From: Streptomyces qinglanensis
GTDB lineage: Bacteria > Actinomycetota > Actinomycetes > Streptomycetales > Streptomycetaceae
Length of the DNA stretch: 64,000 nucleotides
Assembly (NCBI RefSeq): GCF_900111245.1
Contig: NZ_FOGO01000020.1
Coordinates: forward strand, 84,076 to 148,075
Direction: 5' to 3'
This document shows, one piece after another, positions 42,771 through 51,567 of this stretch. Below the pieces are notes generated by a model. That model saw nothing but the letters and a program-made list of their open reading frames with translations. It did no database searches and had not been told where the DNA came from. Position numbers and translations under genes: made by a program. Numbering within the stretch: the first letter of the stretch is position 1; each line of letters begins with the position of its first letter.

Positions 42771-43844
42771 TCACACCCGCATGGGCTGCGGCGTCTCGCG
42801 CCGCTGCGGGTCCGGGCCCGGGAAACCGCGCAGCTCCCGGTGGCGCACGTCGCGCTGGACGGGGCGGAACCCCGTGTCGGTGATCAGATCCAGCAGGTCC
42901 TCACGGGTCAGCGCGTCGCCCTGTCCTTCGCCCTGCGCCTGCTCGCCGTCCACCACCGCGCCGGCCATCTCGTCCGCACCGTGCTGGAGCGCGAGCTGCG
43001 CCGTCTGCACGCTGTGCAGCGCCCAGTCGACCGCCACGTGCGGCACGTTGTCCAGCAGCAGCCGGGAGACCGCGAACGTCGTGAGGATCTCCGCGCCGGT
43101 CGCGCTCTGCGGCACGTCGCGGCGCAGCGGCAGGAACACCTGGAAGCCGCCGGTCTCGTCCTGCAGTTCACGCAGCCGCAGCAGCCGGTCGACGAAGTCC
43201 GCGCGCTCGGCGGGGGCCGCGACCGACCCGTAACGCACCGTGCAGGGAGTCGCGAGCCCCGTGGCGTGCGCGAGCCGCAGCACCCGCGCCCGCTCCTCCC
43301 AGGACAGCTCCGCCTCCGCGGCGGTCTCCACCGGGCCCTCGGCGCACAGTCCGTCCAGACCGGCCTCCGCGAGCGTGTCCAGCACCCCGGAGGCACCGTC
43401 CGTGTGCTCGGCGTGCTCGGCGTGCTCGGCGTGCTCGGCCGCGAAGCCGGCGATGTCGGCGGCGGTGCAGGCGGTGAGCGCCACCTCGGCGGGCAGCGCG
43501 TCCCGCAGCGTGCGCACCGCACCCGGAAGACCGCTCCAGCCGATCCCGCCGGTGGTCAGCCGCAGCTCGGTGACACCCTCGGCGGCCCACCGGGTGGCCC
43601 GGCCGACCGCCTCGCCGGTGTCCGCCGTCAGCTCCAGCGACCGGTGGACGGCGAACCGGGCGGTGTCGCCGCTGTGCCGCGTCCGCACCTGGTGCGCGAG
43701 GCCGCCGAGCCAGGCCAGGTCGTCGCAGTCGTACAGGGCGATGCCGTCCGCCCGGCTCAACCGCTCGCCGGAGCGGACCTTCCGCTCGATGTCCGCCGCG
43801 TCCATTCCTCGCGCCACCTGCCCGCCTCGGTCCGTGTCCGTCAT
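42771..43844 (-). CDS. MqnE-like protein lacking the radical-SAM cysteine motif
   Basis: 357 residues. Start and end match aminofutalosine synthase MqnE: VRSGERLSRADGIALYDCDDLAWLGGLAHQVRTR near the N-terminus and FAVSRLLLDNVPHVAVDWALHSVQTAQLALQHGADEM ... LTREDLLDLITDTGFRPVQRDVRHRE ... RRETPQPMRV at the end. Where MqnE has its CX3CX2C cluster motif (after about residue 72) this protein reads HRSLELTADTGEAV, with about 26 residues missing and no cysteine triad; the GGGAE active-site region reads CAEGPVE. The frame is open throughout, so this is not a simple frameshift. Probably not an active aminofutalosine synthase. ATG 43844 or 43805. It occupies the usual mqnE position next to AsnC and UbiX genes. 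Confidence 0.8.
   Translation of the reverse strand: MTDTDRGGQVARGMDAADIERKVRSGERLSRADGIALYDCDDLAWLGGLAHQVRTRHSGDTARFAVHRSLELTADTGEAVGRATRWAAEGVTELRLTTGGIGWSGLPGAVRTLRDALPAEVALTACTAADIAGFAAEHAEHAEHAEHTDGASGVLDTLAEAGLDGLCAEGPVETAAEAELSWEERARVLRLAHATGLATPCTVRYGSVAAPAERADFVDRLLRLRELQDETGGFQVFLPLRRDVPQSATGAEILTTFAVSRLLLDNVPHVAVDWALHSVQTAQLALQHGADEMAGAVVDGEQAQGEGQGDALTREDLLDLITDTGFRPVQRDVRHRELRGFPGPDPQRRETPQPMRV
43404..43439. repeat. 9-bp tandem repeat, 4 copies, in the MqnE-like gene
   Basis: Four exact GTGCTCGGC copies encoding the (Ala-Glu-His)n run FAAEHAEHAEHAEHTDG, in a region corresponding to a loop of MqnE. Confidence 0.95.
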
Positions 43845-43888
43845 GATTCGCGCGTCCGGCCCGACACTACGCCAGGGCCCGCCCGCCG

Positions 43889-44341
43889 CTACTCCTCGGG
43901 CAGCTCACCGACCCGGTTCTCCCACTTGGTCGACAGCACGATCGTCGTCCGCGTCCGCGAGACGCCCTTGGTGCCCGACAGCCGGCGGATGGTGCGCTCC
44001 AGGCCGTCCACGTCACCGGCCCGCACCTTGAGCATGTAGGAGTCGTCGCCCGCGATGAACCAGCAGTCCTCCACCTCCTGGAGGTCCCGCAGCCGGGTGG
44101 CCACCTCCTCGTGGTCGGTGGCGTCGGAGAGCTGGATACCGATCAGCGCCGTCACCCCCAGCCCGAGGGACGAGGCGTCGACCGTCGCGCGGTACCCGGT
44201 GATCACTCCGGCGGCCTCAAGCCGGTTGATCCGGTCGGTGACGCTGGGCCCCGACAGACCCACCAGCCGCCCCAGTTCGGCGTAGGAGGCTCTGCCGTTC
44301 TCCCGCAGCGCCTGGATGAGCTGCCTGTCCACCGCGTCCAT
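43889..44341 (-). CDS. Lrp/AsnC-family transcriptional regulator
   Basis: 150 residues: N-terminal HTH (DAVDRQLIQALRENGRASYAELGRLVGLSGPSVTDRINRLEAAGVITGYRATVD) and C-terminal RAM/AsnC ligand domain (TALIGIQLSDATDHEEVATRLRDLQEVEDCWFIAGDDSYMLKVRAGDVDGLERTIRRLSGTKGVSRTRTTIVLSTKWENR). Lies between the MqnE-like and UbiX genes on the same strand; this placement is conserved in Streptomyces and it may sense an amino acid. Confidence 0.94.
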   Translation of the reverse strand: MDAVDRQLIQALRENGRASYAELGRLVGLSGPSVTDRINRLEAAGVITGYRATVDASSLGLGVTALIGIQLSDATDHEEVATRLRDLQEVEDCWFIAGDDSYMLKVRAGDVDGLERTIRRLSGTKGVSRTRTTIVLSTKWENRVGELPEE

Positions 44342-44383
44342 GGATGCCGCTGCCTCCTGTATGTAGTAGTCCGGGGAACGAAT

Positions 44384-45091
44384 CTAAGGCATCGGGCCCG
44401 TACCGCCCGGGCCGGTGCCTCCCGCATCCCGGTCGCTGCCGCCCGTTCCGCTCCCCAGGTGCCCCTCCCAGCGGCGGTAGAGCTTGTGCTCCACCCCGGC
44501 CGCGTCCAGCACCCGCCCCGCGACGAAGTCGACGAGGTCCTGGATGTGCCGGGCCCCCGCGTAGAAGGCGGGGGAGGCGGGCAGCACCACCGCTCCCGCC
44601 TCGTCCAGCGTCACCAGGTGGCGCAGCGTCTGGCCGTTCAGCGGGGTCTCCCGTACGGCGACGACCAGCGGACGGTGCTCCTTGAGCGTCACACTGGCCG
44701 CACGCTGCAGCAGGTCCTTGGAGAGCCCCAGCGCCACCCCGGCGACGCATGCGGTGCTCGCCGGCACCACCAGCATCCCCCGCACCGGGTACGAACCGGA
44801 CGACGGCCCGGCCGCCAGGTCGCCCGGGGCCCAGTGCCGCACCCGGGCCGGGTCCGTCGCGAACGCGTCCGGGCTGCCGTCGGCGCCCCGGTCCAGCCAG
44901 CGGCGCAGGTCGTCCTGCGCATGGGCGTCGCGGAACGGATGCCCCGTCTCGTCGAGGATCGTCAACCGGGAGGCGCGGCTGACGACGAGGTCGACGTCCT
45001 CGCCCGCCTCCAGCAGCGCCCGGACGACCGCCGCCGCGTAGGGCGTTCCGGACGCCCCGGAGACGCCGACCACCCAGGGGACCCGTGCCAT
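44384..45091 (-). CDS. mqnM: UbiX-type flavin prenyltransferase (menaquinone pathway)
   Basis: 235-residue flavoprotein-fold enzyme that prenylates FMN to make the cofactor of UbiD decarboxylases. Signatures: N-terminal WVVGVSGASGTPYAAAVVRALLEAG, SSGSYPVRGMLVVPASTACVAGVALGLSKDLLQRAASVTLKEHRPLVVAVRETPLN and PASPAFYAGARHIQDLVDFVAGRVLDAAGV. The matching UbiD and UbiA genes are 3-6 kb away. Ends with a Gly/Thr-rich tail. ATG at 45091; a GTG three codons upstream is possible. Confidence 0.92.
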   Translation of the reverse strand: MARVPWVVGVSGASGTPYAAAVVRALLEAGEDVDLVVSRASRLTILDETGHPFRDAHAQDDLRRWLDRGADGSPDAFATDPARVRHWAPGDLAAGPSSGSYPVRGMLVVPASTACVAGVALGLSKDLLQRAASVTLKEHRPLVVAVRETPLNGQTLRHLVTLDEAGAVVLPASPAFYAGARHIQDLVDFVAGRVLDAAGVEHKLYRRWEGHLGSGTGGSDRDAGGTGPGGTGPMP

Positions 45092-45166
45092 GTCACTCAC
45101 GCCCCCGACCCTACGTCCCGGCTCGCGGGCCCCGGCGGGGACGCGAGGGCGCGTACGCTCTGCGTC

Positions 45167-46330
45167 ATGCGTGTCTCCCGTCCAAGCCACACCGCCGCGG
45201 CAGCACTCTGCGCGACCGTACTGGCCGTCGCCGTCGCCGGCTGCTCCATGGCCGAGAAGGTGACCACGGGGCTCAAGGTCAAGCACGCCTTCGAGAAGCT
45301 GGGCGAGCAGCCCGCCGCCTCGGTGCTGGTGTCGGTGGACGGCAGCCGCGCCGACGCCGAGAAGTTCCTGCGGGCCGCGGGCGGCAAGGGCTCGCTCCGG
45401 CGCCCGGCCCGGCTGCTGACCCGCGGCGAACTCACCTTCGCCGTCGGCTCGGACCGCGAGGAGATCCCGCTCAAGGAGCTGAGCCGCTCCGAGCGGCTGC
45501 GCTTCGCGGCGGCCGTCAACTTCGGCGGCAAGGACGTGCTGGCCGCCAAGTCGGTGGAGGAGAAGCTCTACGTCCGGATGAACCTGCGCTCCCTGGTGGC
45601 GCAGACCGGCGGCTCCGAGCAGGACCGGCACCGGGCCCGCCGCATCGTCTCGCTGGCGAAGGATCTGCCCGCGACGCTGCGTTCGGCCAAGGACGCGCTC
45701 AAGGGCAGGTGGGTGGAGGTCGACCCGGAGTCCTTCGACGACTTCGCGCGCGCCGCGCAGGAGATCACCGCGGAGGAGAAGCGCGACGAGCGGCGGGCGG
45801 GGAAGCGGGGCGAGGCAGGACAGCACGGCTCGCCGGACTCCCGGCAGACCGACGAGACCAGCAAGCGGCTGGGCCGCGCGACGGCCGCCGGGCGCGCCCT
45901 GAACGGCGAGTCCGAGCGCGAGTTCCTGCAGGGGCTGGAGAAGACCCTGGGCGAGCACGCCCGCTTCCGCACAGCGGGCGAGTACGGCGGTGCCGAGCAT
46001 GTGACGGTCTCCGTGCCCGCGCGCCGGGCGGCCCCGGACCTGTCGCGGGCGCTGGCGGCGCTGGGCGCCCGGCTCGATCCGGAGAAGGTCCCGGACAAGA
46101 CCGTCAGCGCCGATCTGCAGATCCGGCGCGGCCAGCTCACCGGGCTCACGCTCGACCTGGAGCAGTTCCTCGGCGGGAAGCAGGCGCGCACGGTGCACCT
46201 CCCGCTGCGGATGGACTTCGGCAGCGGCGACGCCGTCACCGTGCGGGCCCCGGACGGGGTGCGCGAGCTGGAGCCACAGGACCTGCTGGCCGCCGTGATG
46301 TACGGCGCTCTGGGCACGGGCGGCATCTGA
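45167..46330 (+). CDS. Putative lipoprotein
   Basis: 387 residues beginning MRVSRPSHTAAAALCATVLAVAVAGCSMAEKV, a lipoprotein signal with lipobox AVAGC. The mature part is charged, with coiled-coil-prone Glu/Arg/Lys segments (AQEITAEEKRDERRAGKRGEAG) flanked by two beta-rich stretches (ELTFAVGSDREEIPLKELS; VSADLQIRRGQLTGLTLDLEQFLGGKQARTVHLPLRMDFG), reminiscent of LppX/LprG-type repeats but not assignable. Divergent from ubiX with 75 bp between. Function unknown. Confidence 0.8.
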   Translation: MRVSRPSHTAAAALCATVLAVAVAGCSMAEKVTTGLKVKHAFEKLGEQPAASVLVSVDGSRADAEKFLRAAGGKGSLRRPARLLTRGELTFAVGSDREEIPLKELSRSERLRFAAAVNFGGKDVLAAKSVEEKLYVRMNLRSLVAQTGGSEQDRHRARRIVSLAKDLPATLRSAKDALKGRWVEVDPESFDDFARAAQEITAEEKRDERRAGKRGEAGQHGSPDSRQTDETSKRLGRATAAGRALNGESEREFLQGLEKTLGEHARFRTAGEYGGAEHVTVSVPARRAAPDLSRALAALGARLDPEKVPDKTVSADLQIRRGQLTGLTLDLEQFLGGKQARTVHLPLRMDFGSGDAVTVRAPDGVRELEPQDLLAAVMYGALGTGGI

Positions 46331-46510
46331 GGCCATCCTGGGGGCCGGGGCCCGGGCCGGGAACGGGGCTGAGCCGGGAACGGGTCCGGGGCCGTCCCGG
46401 ACCGGGCCGGTCGGCAGGCCGGGAACCGCCGACACGCCGTACGCCGTTGTACAGCGTGACGGGACACGGACGAGGTTCTGCGGGGGACGCTCCTCGTGAA
46501 GGAGGCGGGC

Positions 46511-47116
46511 ATGGCGAAGGGCTCGGACGGCTCCGGCGGCGCCAGAGCGATGGCGGCCGGCAAGCTGATCGTCGCCTGGGTGGCGCTGCTGTGGGTGCTG
46601 GAGGCCGTGGACCAGGCGTCGGGCAACGCGCTGGACTCGTTCGGAATCCAGCCGCGGCGCGTCGGGGAGCTGGTGGACGTCGTCCCCAGCGCCTTCATGC
46701 ACTTCGGATTCGAGCACCTGATGGCCAACACGCTGCCGCTGCTGGTGCTGGGCTTCCTGGCGGCACTGCGCGGGGTGGGACGCTTCCTCGCCGTCGCCGC
46801 GATCATCGTCGTGGTGAGCGGTCTGGGCGTCTGGCTGATCGCCCCGGCGGGCAGCAACACCGCGGGCGCCTCCGGGCTGATCTTCGGCCTCTTCGGCTAT
46901 CTGGTCGCCCGCGGCTTCGTGGACCGCCGCATCACCGACGTGGCGCTGGGCACGGTCGTCGCCGTCTTCTACGGCTCCCTGCTGTGGGGCGTCCTGCCCA
47001 CCGATTCCGGCATCTCCTGGCAGGGTCACCTCTTCGGCCTGATCGGCGGCGTCCTCGCCGCCCGCCTCACCGCCGAGCCCCGCGCCCTGGGCGAGGCCAA
47101 GCCCGCCTGGCACTGA
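46511..47116 (+). CDS. Rhomboid-family intramembrane serine protease
   Basis: 201 residues with about six TM helices. Catalytic Ser in NTAGASGLIFGLFGYLVARG and catalytic His in ISWQGHLFGLIGGVLAARL, with the oxyanion-side H...N motif in HFGFEHLMANTLPLLVLG. ATG 46511 preferred because AAGGAGG lies at the right distance; the open frame begins five codons earlier. Substrate unknown. The 180-bp gap upstream is G/C-rich with short GGGCCGGG-type repeats and no gene. Confidence 0.88.
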   Translation: MAKGSDGSGGARAMAAGKLIVAWVALLWVLEAVDQASGNALDSFGIQPRRVGELVDVVPSAFMHFGFEHLMANTLPLLVLGFLAALRGVGRFLAVAAIIVVVSGLGVWLIAPAGSNTAGASGLIFGLFGYLVARGFVDRRITDVALGTVVAVFYGSLLWGVLPTDSGISWQGHLFGLIGGVLAARLTAEPRALGEAKPAWH

Positions 47117-47144
47117 GACCCCGTCCGGGACCGGGGAGGACGCG

Positions 47145-47726
47145 TCAGACGCCGGGGGGCTGGGTGCGGGTCTCCCGGTCGACGGGCAGCTCGTCCGTCT
47201 CGATCCGCACCTCGCCGATCTCCAGGGCCAGCTCGACGGGCTTGCCGTACGGGACCACGTCCCGGCCCCGGTAGCCGTCCGGGCCCGGGTGCCACAGGGT
47301 GGTGCACTCGGCGCGGTACGGATCGAAGATCAGGTACCGGGCGATCCCGCGCTGCGCGTACAGCCTGTCCTTGACCACGTAGTCGTGCCGGACGCTGCTG
47401 GGCGACACGACCTCCACGGCCAGCTCGATCAGGTCCGGCGGGTACGCGCTGAGGTTGCGGTCCGCCTCCGCCCGCGGGACCAGCGCGATGTCGGGGCAGA
47501 GCTCGTCGGCGGCGGAGAAGACGAAGGTGACGTCCGAGATGCAGGCCCACTCCGTTCCGAGCTGCGCCTCGAACGTGTTCTCCAGAAGTCGGATCGTCCT
47601 GCCGTGGAACGGCCTGACCGGACTCACCATGATGGTGCCCCCCACGATCTCCGTCCGGAAGCCAGGGAACTGGTCCTCCAGCCGGCTGAGCTGCGAGTGC
47701 AGGCGGTCGGTCTCCGAGATCGGCAC
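47145..47726 (-). CDS. Uma2-family (DUF820) nuclease-fold protein
   Basis: 193 residues. Uma2 restriction-endonuclease-like core: FRTEIVGGTIMVSPVRPFHGRTIRLL, CPDIALVPRAE (acidic site D), PDLIELAVEVVSPSSVRHDYVVKDRLYAQRGIARYLIFDPYRAECTTLW carrying E-V-x-S and K residues of the PD-(D/E)xK fold. Such genes occur in many copies in Streptomyces; biological role unclear. Convergent with the rhomboid gene and 42 bp before the ubiA stop region. Confidence 0.88.
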   Translation of the reverse strand: MPISETDRLHSQLSRLEDQFPGFRTEIVGGTIMVSPVRPFHGRTIRLLENTFEAQLGTEWACISDVTFVFSAADELCPDIALVPRAEADRNLSAYPPDLIELAVEVVSPSSVRHDYVVKDRLYAQRGIARYLIFDPYRAECTTLWHPGPDGYRGRDVVPYGKPVELALEIGEVRIETDELPVDRETRTQPPGV

Positions 47727-47768
47727 GGCGCTCCCTTCCCTGCTCCCGATAGTGGAGGGGCAGGCTAG

Positions 47769-48689
47769 TCAGAGACCCAGCCCGCGCACCGCCAGATCCA
47801 GCAGAGCACACCCGAACAGGGCGATCCCGATGAAACTGTTGACCTGGAAGAAGGCGCGGTTGAGGCGGGAGAGGTCGCGGGGGCGCACGAGGGTGTGCTC
47901 GTAGACGAAGGCGCCCGCGACGATCACCAGGCCCAGCCAGAAGAACACGCCCGCGTGGGTGAGCAGCCCGAAGCCGACCAGCAGGCCGACCGTGACCAGG
48001 TGTGCGGCGCGGGTGGCGTGCAGCGCGGCCGCGGTGCCGAAGCGCGCCGGCACGGACCGCACCCCGTTGGCGCGGTCGGCCGTCACGTCCTGGCAGGCGT
48101 AGATCAGGTCGAAGCCCCCGATCCAGATGCCCACGGCCAGCCCGAGCACCGCGGCGTCCCACGACCAGGCGCCGGTGACCGCGATCCACGCGCCGATGGG
48201 CCCGATGGCCTGGGCGATCCCGAGGATGGCGTGCGGGTAGTCGGTGAAGCGCTTCCCGTACGGGTAGACCACCATCGGCAGCACGGCGAGCGGCGCCAGG
48301 GCCAGGCACAGCGGGTTCAGCAGCGCCGCCGCGCCCAGGAAGACCGCGAGCGCCACGACGGCGCCCGTCCAGGCCGTCCGGACCGAGACCGCACCGGTGA
48401 CCAGTTCCCGGCCCGCGGTGCGCGGGTTGCGGGCGTCGATCTCGCGGTCGATGATCCGGTTGGCCGCCATCGCGAACGTCCGCATCCCCACCATGGCGAC
48501 GGTCACCAGGAACAGCTGCCACCAGTGGATGCTGCGGCTCTCGCGGAACATCGCGGAGAGCGCGGCGATGTAGGCGAACGGCAGCGCGAAGACCGAGTGC
48601 TCGATGACGACGAGCCGGAGGAAGGCCCGCACGCGGCCGACATCGGCCCCCGGTCCCGGTCCGAGTACGCCCTCAGCCGTGCTGCTCAC
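47769..48689 (-). CDS. mqnP: UbiA-family prenyltransferase (menaquinone pathway)
   Basis: About 306-residue integral membrane enzyme that attaches the polyprenyl chain to the futalosine-pathway aromatic acid. First Asp-rich motif NRIIDREIDARNPRTAGRE near residue 77 and second DLIYACQDVTADRANGVRSVPARFG near residue 200, with seven to nine helices. GTG start at 48689 with SD (AGGGG, 5-nt spacing) preferred over the longer open frame. Downstream of ubiD on the same strand. Confidence 0.92.
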   Translation of the reverse strand: MSSTAEGVLGPGPGADVGRVRAFLRLVVIEHSVFALPFAYIAALSAMFRESRSIHWWQLFLVTVAMVGMRTFAMAANRIIDREIDARNPRTAGRELVTGAVSVRTAWTGAVVALAVFLGAAALLNPLCLALAPLAVLPMVVYPYGKRFTDYPHAILGIAQAIGPIGAWIAVTGAWSWDAAVLGLAVGIWIGGFDLIYACQDVTADRANGVRSVPARFGTAAALHATRAAHLVTVGLLVGFGLLTHAGVFFWLGLVIVAGAFVYEHTLVRPRDLSRLNRAFFQVNSFIGIALFGCALLDLAVRGLGL

Positions 48690-48798
48690 AGCATCCCCTC
48701 GCTCGCTCCCGCGGCCGCCCGCCACCGGGCCGGCCGCACCGCCCGCGGCCCGGCCGCCGCGTGCGCTTCCCCGGCCCGTGGCCGGGCACCGGTCCCGC

Positions 48799-50250
48799 TC
48801 ACAGGCCGTACTCCTTCCAGCGGCGGCTGACCAGCTCGGCCACCCGCGGGTCCGACTCGATCATCCCGGGCCAGCCGCCGTCCCGCGTGTACCCCTCCTC
48901 GGGCAGCTTGCGGGTCGCGTCGATGCCCGCCTTGCCGCCCCAGAACTGCTGGTAGGAGGCGTGGTCGAGGTGGTCGACGGGGCCTTCGGCCACCGTGAGG
49001 TCGCGCGCGTAGTCCACGTTGCCCAGCGCCCGCCAGGAGACCTCGTGCAGGTTCCGCACGTCGCAGTCCTTGTCCACCACGACGATGAGTTTGGTCAGCG
49101 ACATCATGTGCGCGCCCCAGACGGCGTGCATCACCTTCTGCGCGTGCTTGGGGTAGCGCTTGTCGATGGCCACGATCGCGCAGTTGTGGAAGCCGCCGGA
49201 CTCGGGCAGGTGGTAGTCGACGATGTCGGGCACGATGACCTTCAGCAGCGGCAGGAAGAACCGCTCCGTGGCCCGGCCCAGCGGCCCGTCCTCGGTCGGC
49301 GGGCGGCCCACCACGATGGACTGGAGCAGCGGCCGCTTCCGGGTGGTGACGCAGTCGATGGTCAGGGCGGGGAAGAGTTCCTGCGGCGTGTAGAAGCCCG
49401 TGTGGTCGCCGAACGGGCCCTCCGGGCGCAGCTCGCCCGGCTCCAGCCAGCCCTCCAGCACCACCTCGGCGGCGGCGGGCACCTGGAGCGGGACGGTCTT
49501 GCAGTCCACCATCTCCACCCGCTTGCCCTGGAGGAAGCCCGCCAGCAGGTACTCGTCGATGTCCGCGGGGAGCGGTGCGGTGGAGGCGTAGGTCACGGCG
49601 GGCGGGCAGCCGAAGGCGATGGCGACGGGCAGCTTCTCGCCGCGCCGCGCCGCGACCTGGTAGTGGTTGCGGCTGTCCTTGTGGATCTGCCAGTGCATCC
49701 CGATGGTGCGGCGGTCGTGCCGCTGGAGCCGGTAGAGCCCCAGGTTGCGGACACCGGTCTCGGGGTCCTTGGTGTGGGTGAGGCCCAGGTTGAAGAACGA
49801 GCCGCCGTCCTCGGGCCAGGTGAACAGCGCGGGCAGCCGCTCCAGGTCCACCTCGTCGCCCTGCTGGACGACTTCCTGGACGGGCGCGTCCTTCACCTTC
49901 CGCGGCGGGACGTGCGACATCGCGCCGAGCTTCCCGAACGCCTCCCGGAAGCCGACGAAGCCCTGCGGCAGCTCGGGCTTGAGCAGACCGCCGATCTTCG
50001 CGCCGATCTCGTCGTAGGAGTCCAGGCCGAGCGCCTTGAGCAGCCGGCGGTCGGTGCCGTAGACGTTCATCGCCAGCGGCATGTCCGAGCCCTTGACGTT
50101 CTCGAACAGAAGTGCCGGGCCGCCCGCCTTGTTCACCCGGTCGACGAGCTCCCCGACCTCCAGATGGGGATCGACCTCGGCCTTGACCCGCACCAGGTCG
50201 CGGTCACGCTCCAGTGCTCGCAGGAGCGAGCGGAGATCGTCGTATGCCAT
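48799..50250 (-). CDS. mqnL: UbiD-family decarboxylase (menaquinone pathway)
   Basis: 483-residue prenylated-FMN-dependent decarboxylase. MAYDDLRSLLRALERDRDLVRVKAEVDPHLEVGELVDRV at the start; catalytic region RPEGPFGDHTGFYTPQELFPALTIDCVTTRKRPLLQSIVVGRPPTEDGPLGRATERFFLPLL with the E/D residues, and IHKDSRNHYQVAARRGEKLPVAIAFGCPPAVTYASTAPLP. Removes the carboxylate after prenylation. ATG with purine-rich GGGGAGG upstream (spacing a little long, 12 nt). Forms the UbiX/UbiA/UbiD trio of the futalosine route. Confidence 0.93.
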   Translation of the reverse strand: MAYDDLRSLLRALERDRDLVRVKAEVDPHLEVGELVDRVNKAGGPALLFENVKGSDMPLAMNVYGTDRRLLKALGLDSYDEIGAKIGGLLKPELPQGFVGFREAFGKLGAMSHVPPRKVKDAPVQEVVQQGDEVDLERLPALFTWPEDGGSFFNLGLTHTKDPETGVRNLGLYRLQRHDRRTIGMHWQIHKDSRNHYQVAARRGEKLPVAIAFGCPPAVTYASTAPLPADIDEYLLAGFLQGKRVEMVDCKTVPLQVPAAAEVVLEGWLEPGELRPEGPFGDHTGFYTPQELFPALTIDCVTTRKRPLLQSIVVGRPPTEDGPLGRATERFFLPLLKVIVPDIVDYHLPESGGFHNCAIVAIDKRYPKHAQKVMHAVWGAHMMSLTKLIVVVDKDCDVRNLHEVSWRALGNVDYARDLTVAEGPVDHLDHASYQQFWGGKAGIDATRKLPEEGYTRDGGWPGMIESDPRVAELVSRRWKEYGL

Positions 50251-50394
50251 ACGTCTCAGTATCCTCCCCGATGCCCGCGCCCTGAGCGCCGGGGGCCGCG
50301 CCGGGGCCATTACGCTTGGCTCGTGGGGACCCGCCGAGCGGGCCCCGCACCCCGCATCCGTCCGGCGGCATCTCGCACCCAGGGGGCGTTCCGC

Positions 50395-50820
50395 GTGCTC
50401 AGGTATCTCCCGTTCCTCTTGATCCTGGCCGTGTGGATCTACGCGTTCATCGACTGCCTCAACACGCCCGAGAACGAGGTCCGCAAGCTGCCGAAGGTGG
50501 CGTGGGTCATCATCATCCTGCTCTTCGGGCAGGTGCTGCTGGGGCCCGTGGCCTGGTTCGCGGTGGGCCGGCCGCGGCGCAACGCGCCCTACGGCGCGAC
50601 CCGCCCCGACGAGCGGCGCTGGGTCGCCCCGGACGACAACCCGGACTTCCTGAAGTCCCTGAACGAGTCCCCGGCTCCCGGTACGCATGCCTCCACCGAC
50701 GCGCCTCCGGCCCCGGAACCGGCTCCGGAACCGGCTCCGGACCCTGCCCCGGAGCAGCGCCGCGAGTCCCCGCGCGACGAGGACGAGCTGCCCAACCGCA
50801 AGGACCGCGACGACGGCTGA
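50395..50820 (+). CDS. PLDc_N-domain small membrane protein
   Basis: 141 residues; two TM helices (YLPFLLILAVWIYAFIDCLN and KVAWVIIILLFGQVLLGPVAWFAVG) forming the phospholipase D-nuclease N-terminal domain without any nuclease part, then a cytosolic Pro/Glu/Ala-rich tail with (EPAP)n repeats. GTG start with SD AGGGGG. Divergent from ubiD. Function unknown. Confidence 0.85.
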   Translation: MLRYLPFLLILAVWIYAFIDCLNTPENEVRKLPKVAWVIIILLFGQVLLGPVAWFAVGRPRRNAPYGATRPDERRWVAPDDNPDFLKSLNESPAPGTHASTDAPPAPEPAPEPAPDPAPEQRRESPRDEDELPNRKDRDDG

Positions 50821-50966
50821 CCGGGCGGGGGCCGCCCTCTCCCGGAGGCCCCGGGAGTTCCGCTCCGGAGGCCCGCACGGTCCGGGCGGCGCGAGTGGGC
50901 ACGGGAGTCGCGCCGACGGGCGCCTCAGCCCGCGGAACAGCGTGCTGCCGCGCTACGTGCTCCGCG

Positions 50967-51530
50967 CTAGCAGCGCCGCGCGTAGTCGTCCCGGAGGGCC
51001 GTGAAGCGCTCCGCCGTCCGGGACGCCCAGTCCGTCGGCTGTCCGCGCAGCTCGTCCTGGAGCAGCTCGAAGTGCTCGTGCCACCGGGCGAGGACTTCGT
51101 GGAGCCGCCCGGCGTCGGCGGTGAAGTCGTTGCGGAACCGGACCCGGGTGTGGTCGTCGTCCACGGACCCGCGCAGGGTGAAGCCGAAGGAGCCGCGCGC
51201 GTCGACCGTGTACTCCGCCAGGCGGCGCCGCGACCAGGCGGTGATCCGCCCGGGGGTGGCCAGCTCCTGCGGGCCGTCGGCGCCCGCGGCGGGCTCCCCG
51301 TTCCACCAGTGCAGGGTCACCGCGCCGCCGGGGCCGGGTTCGAAGGGGTCGGCCGCGGCGAGCCAGCCGCGCAGCCCGGCGGGGGTGGCGACCGCCGCCC
51401 ACACGCTCTCCAGCGGGTGCGGGAACGCCAGCTCGAAGCCGACCGTGTGTGCGGCGCCGCCGGGACCGCTCCGCGCCGTGCCGTACGGGATGCCGTACGC
51501 GGTGGTCCCTGCCAGGCCCTCGGTGCTCAT
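50967..51530 (-). CDS. SRPBCC/AHSA1-like domain protein
   Basis: 187 residues with the START-like fold pattern: VGFELAFPHPLESVWAAVATPAGLRGWLAAADPFEPGPGGAVTLHWWNGEP ... GRITAWSRRRLAEYTVD ... TRVRFRNDFTADAGRLHEVLARWHEHFELLQDEL. Likely a small hydrophobic ligand-binding protein. Transcribed toward its left; lies downstream of the cytochrome biogenesis operon by gene order, 37 bp after ccsB in map terms, but its own promoter region is between them. Function unknown. Confidence 0.8.
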   Translation of the reverse strand: MSTEGLAGTTAYGIPYGTARSGPGGAAHTVGFELAFPHPLESVWAAVATPAGLRGWLAAADPFEPGPGGAVTLHWWNGEPAAGADGPQELATPGRITAWSRRRLAEYTVDARGSFGFTLRGSVDDDHTRVRFRNDFTADAGRLHEVLARWHEHFELLQDELRGQPTDWASRTAERFTALRDDYARRC

Positions 51531-51567
51531 AGCTCCACCTTCACCCCGGATGCGGGGGTCAGGCCCC

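Noticed and set aside
48604..50394. Upstream extension of the PLDc_N gene frame across the ubiD region
   Set aside because: The frame is open because it mirrors ubiD on the other strand; the real protein starts at the GTG at 50395 with an SD.
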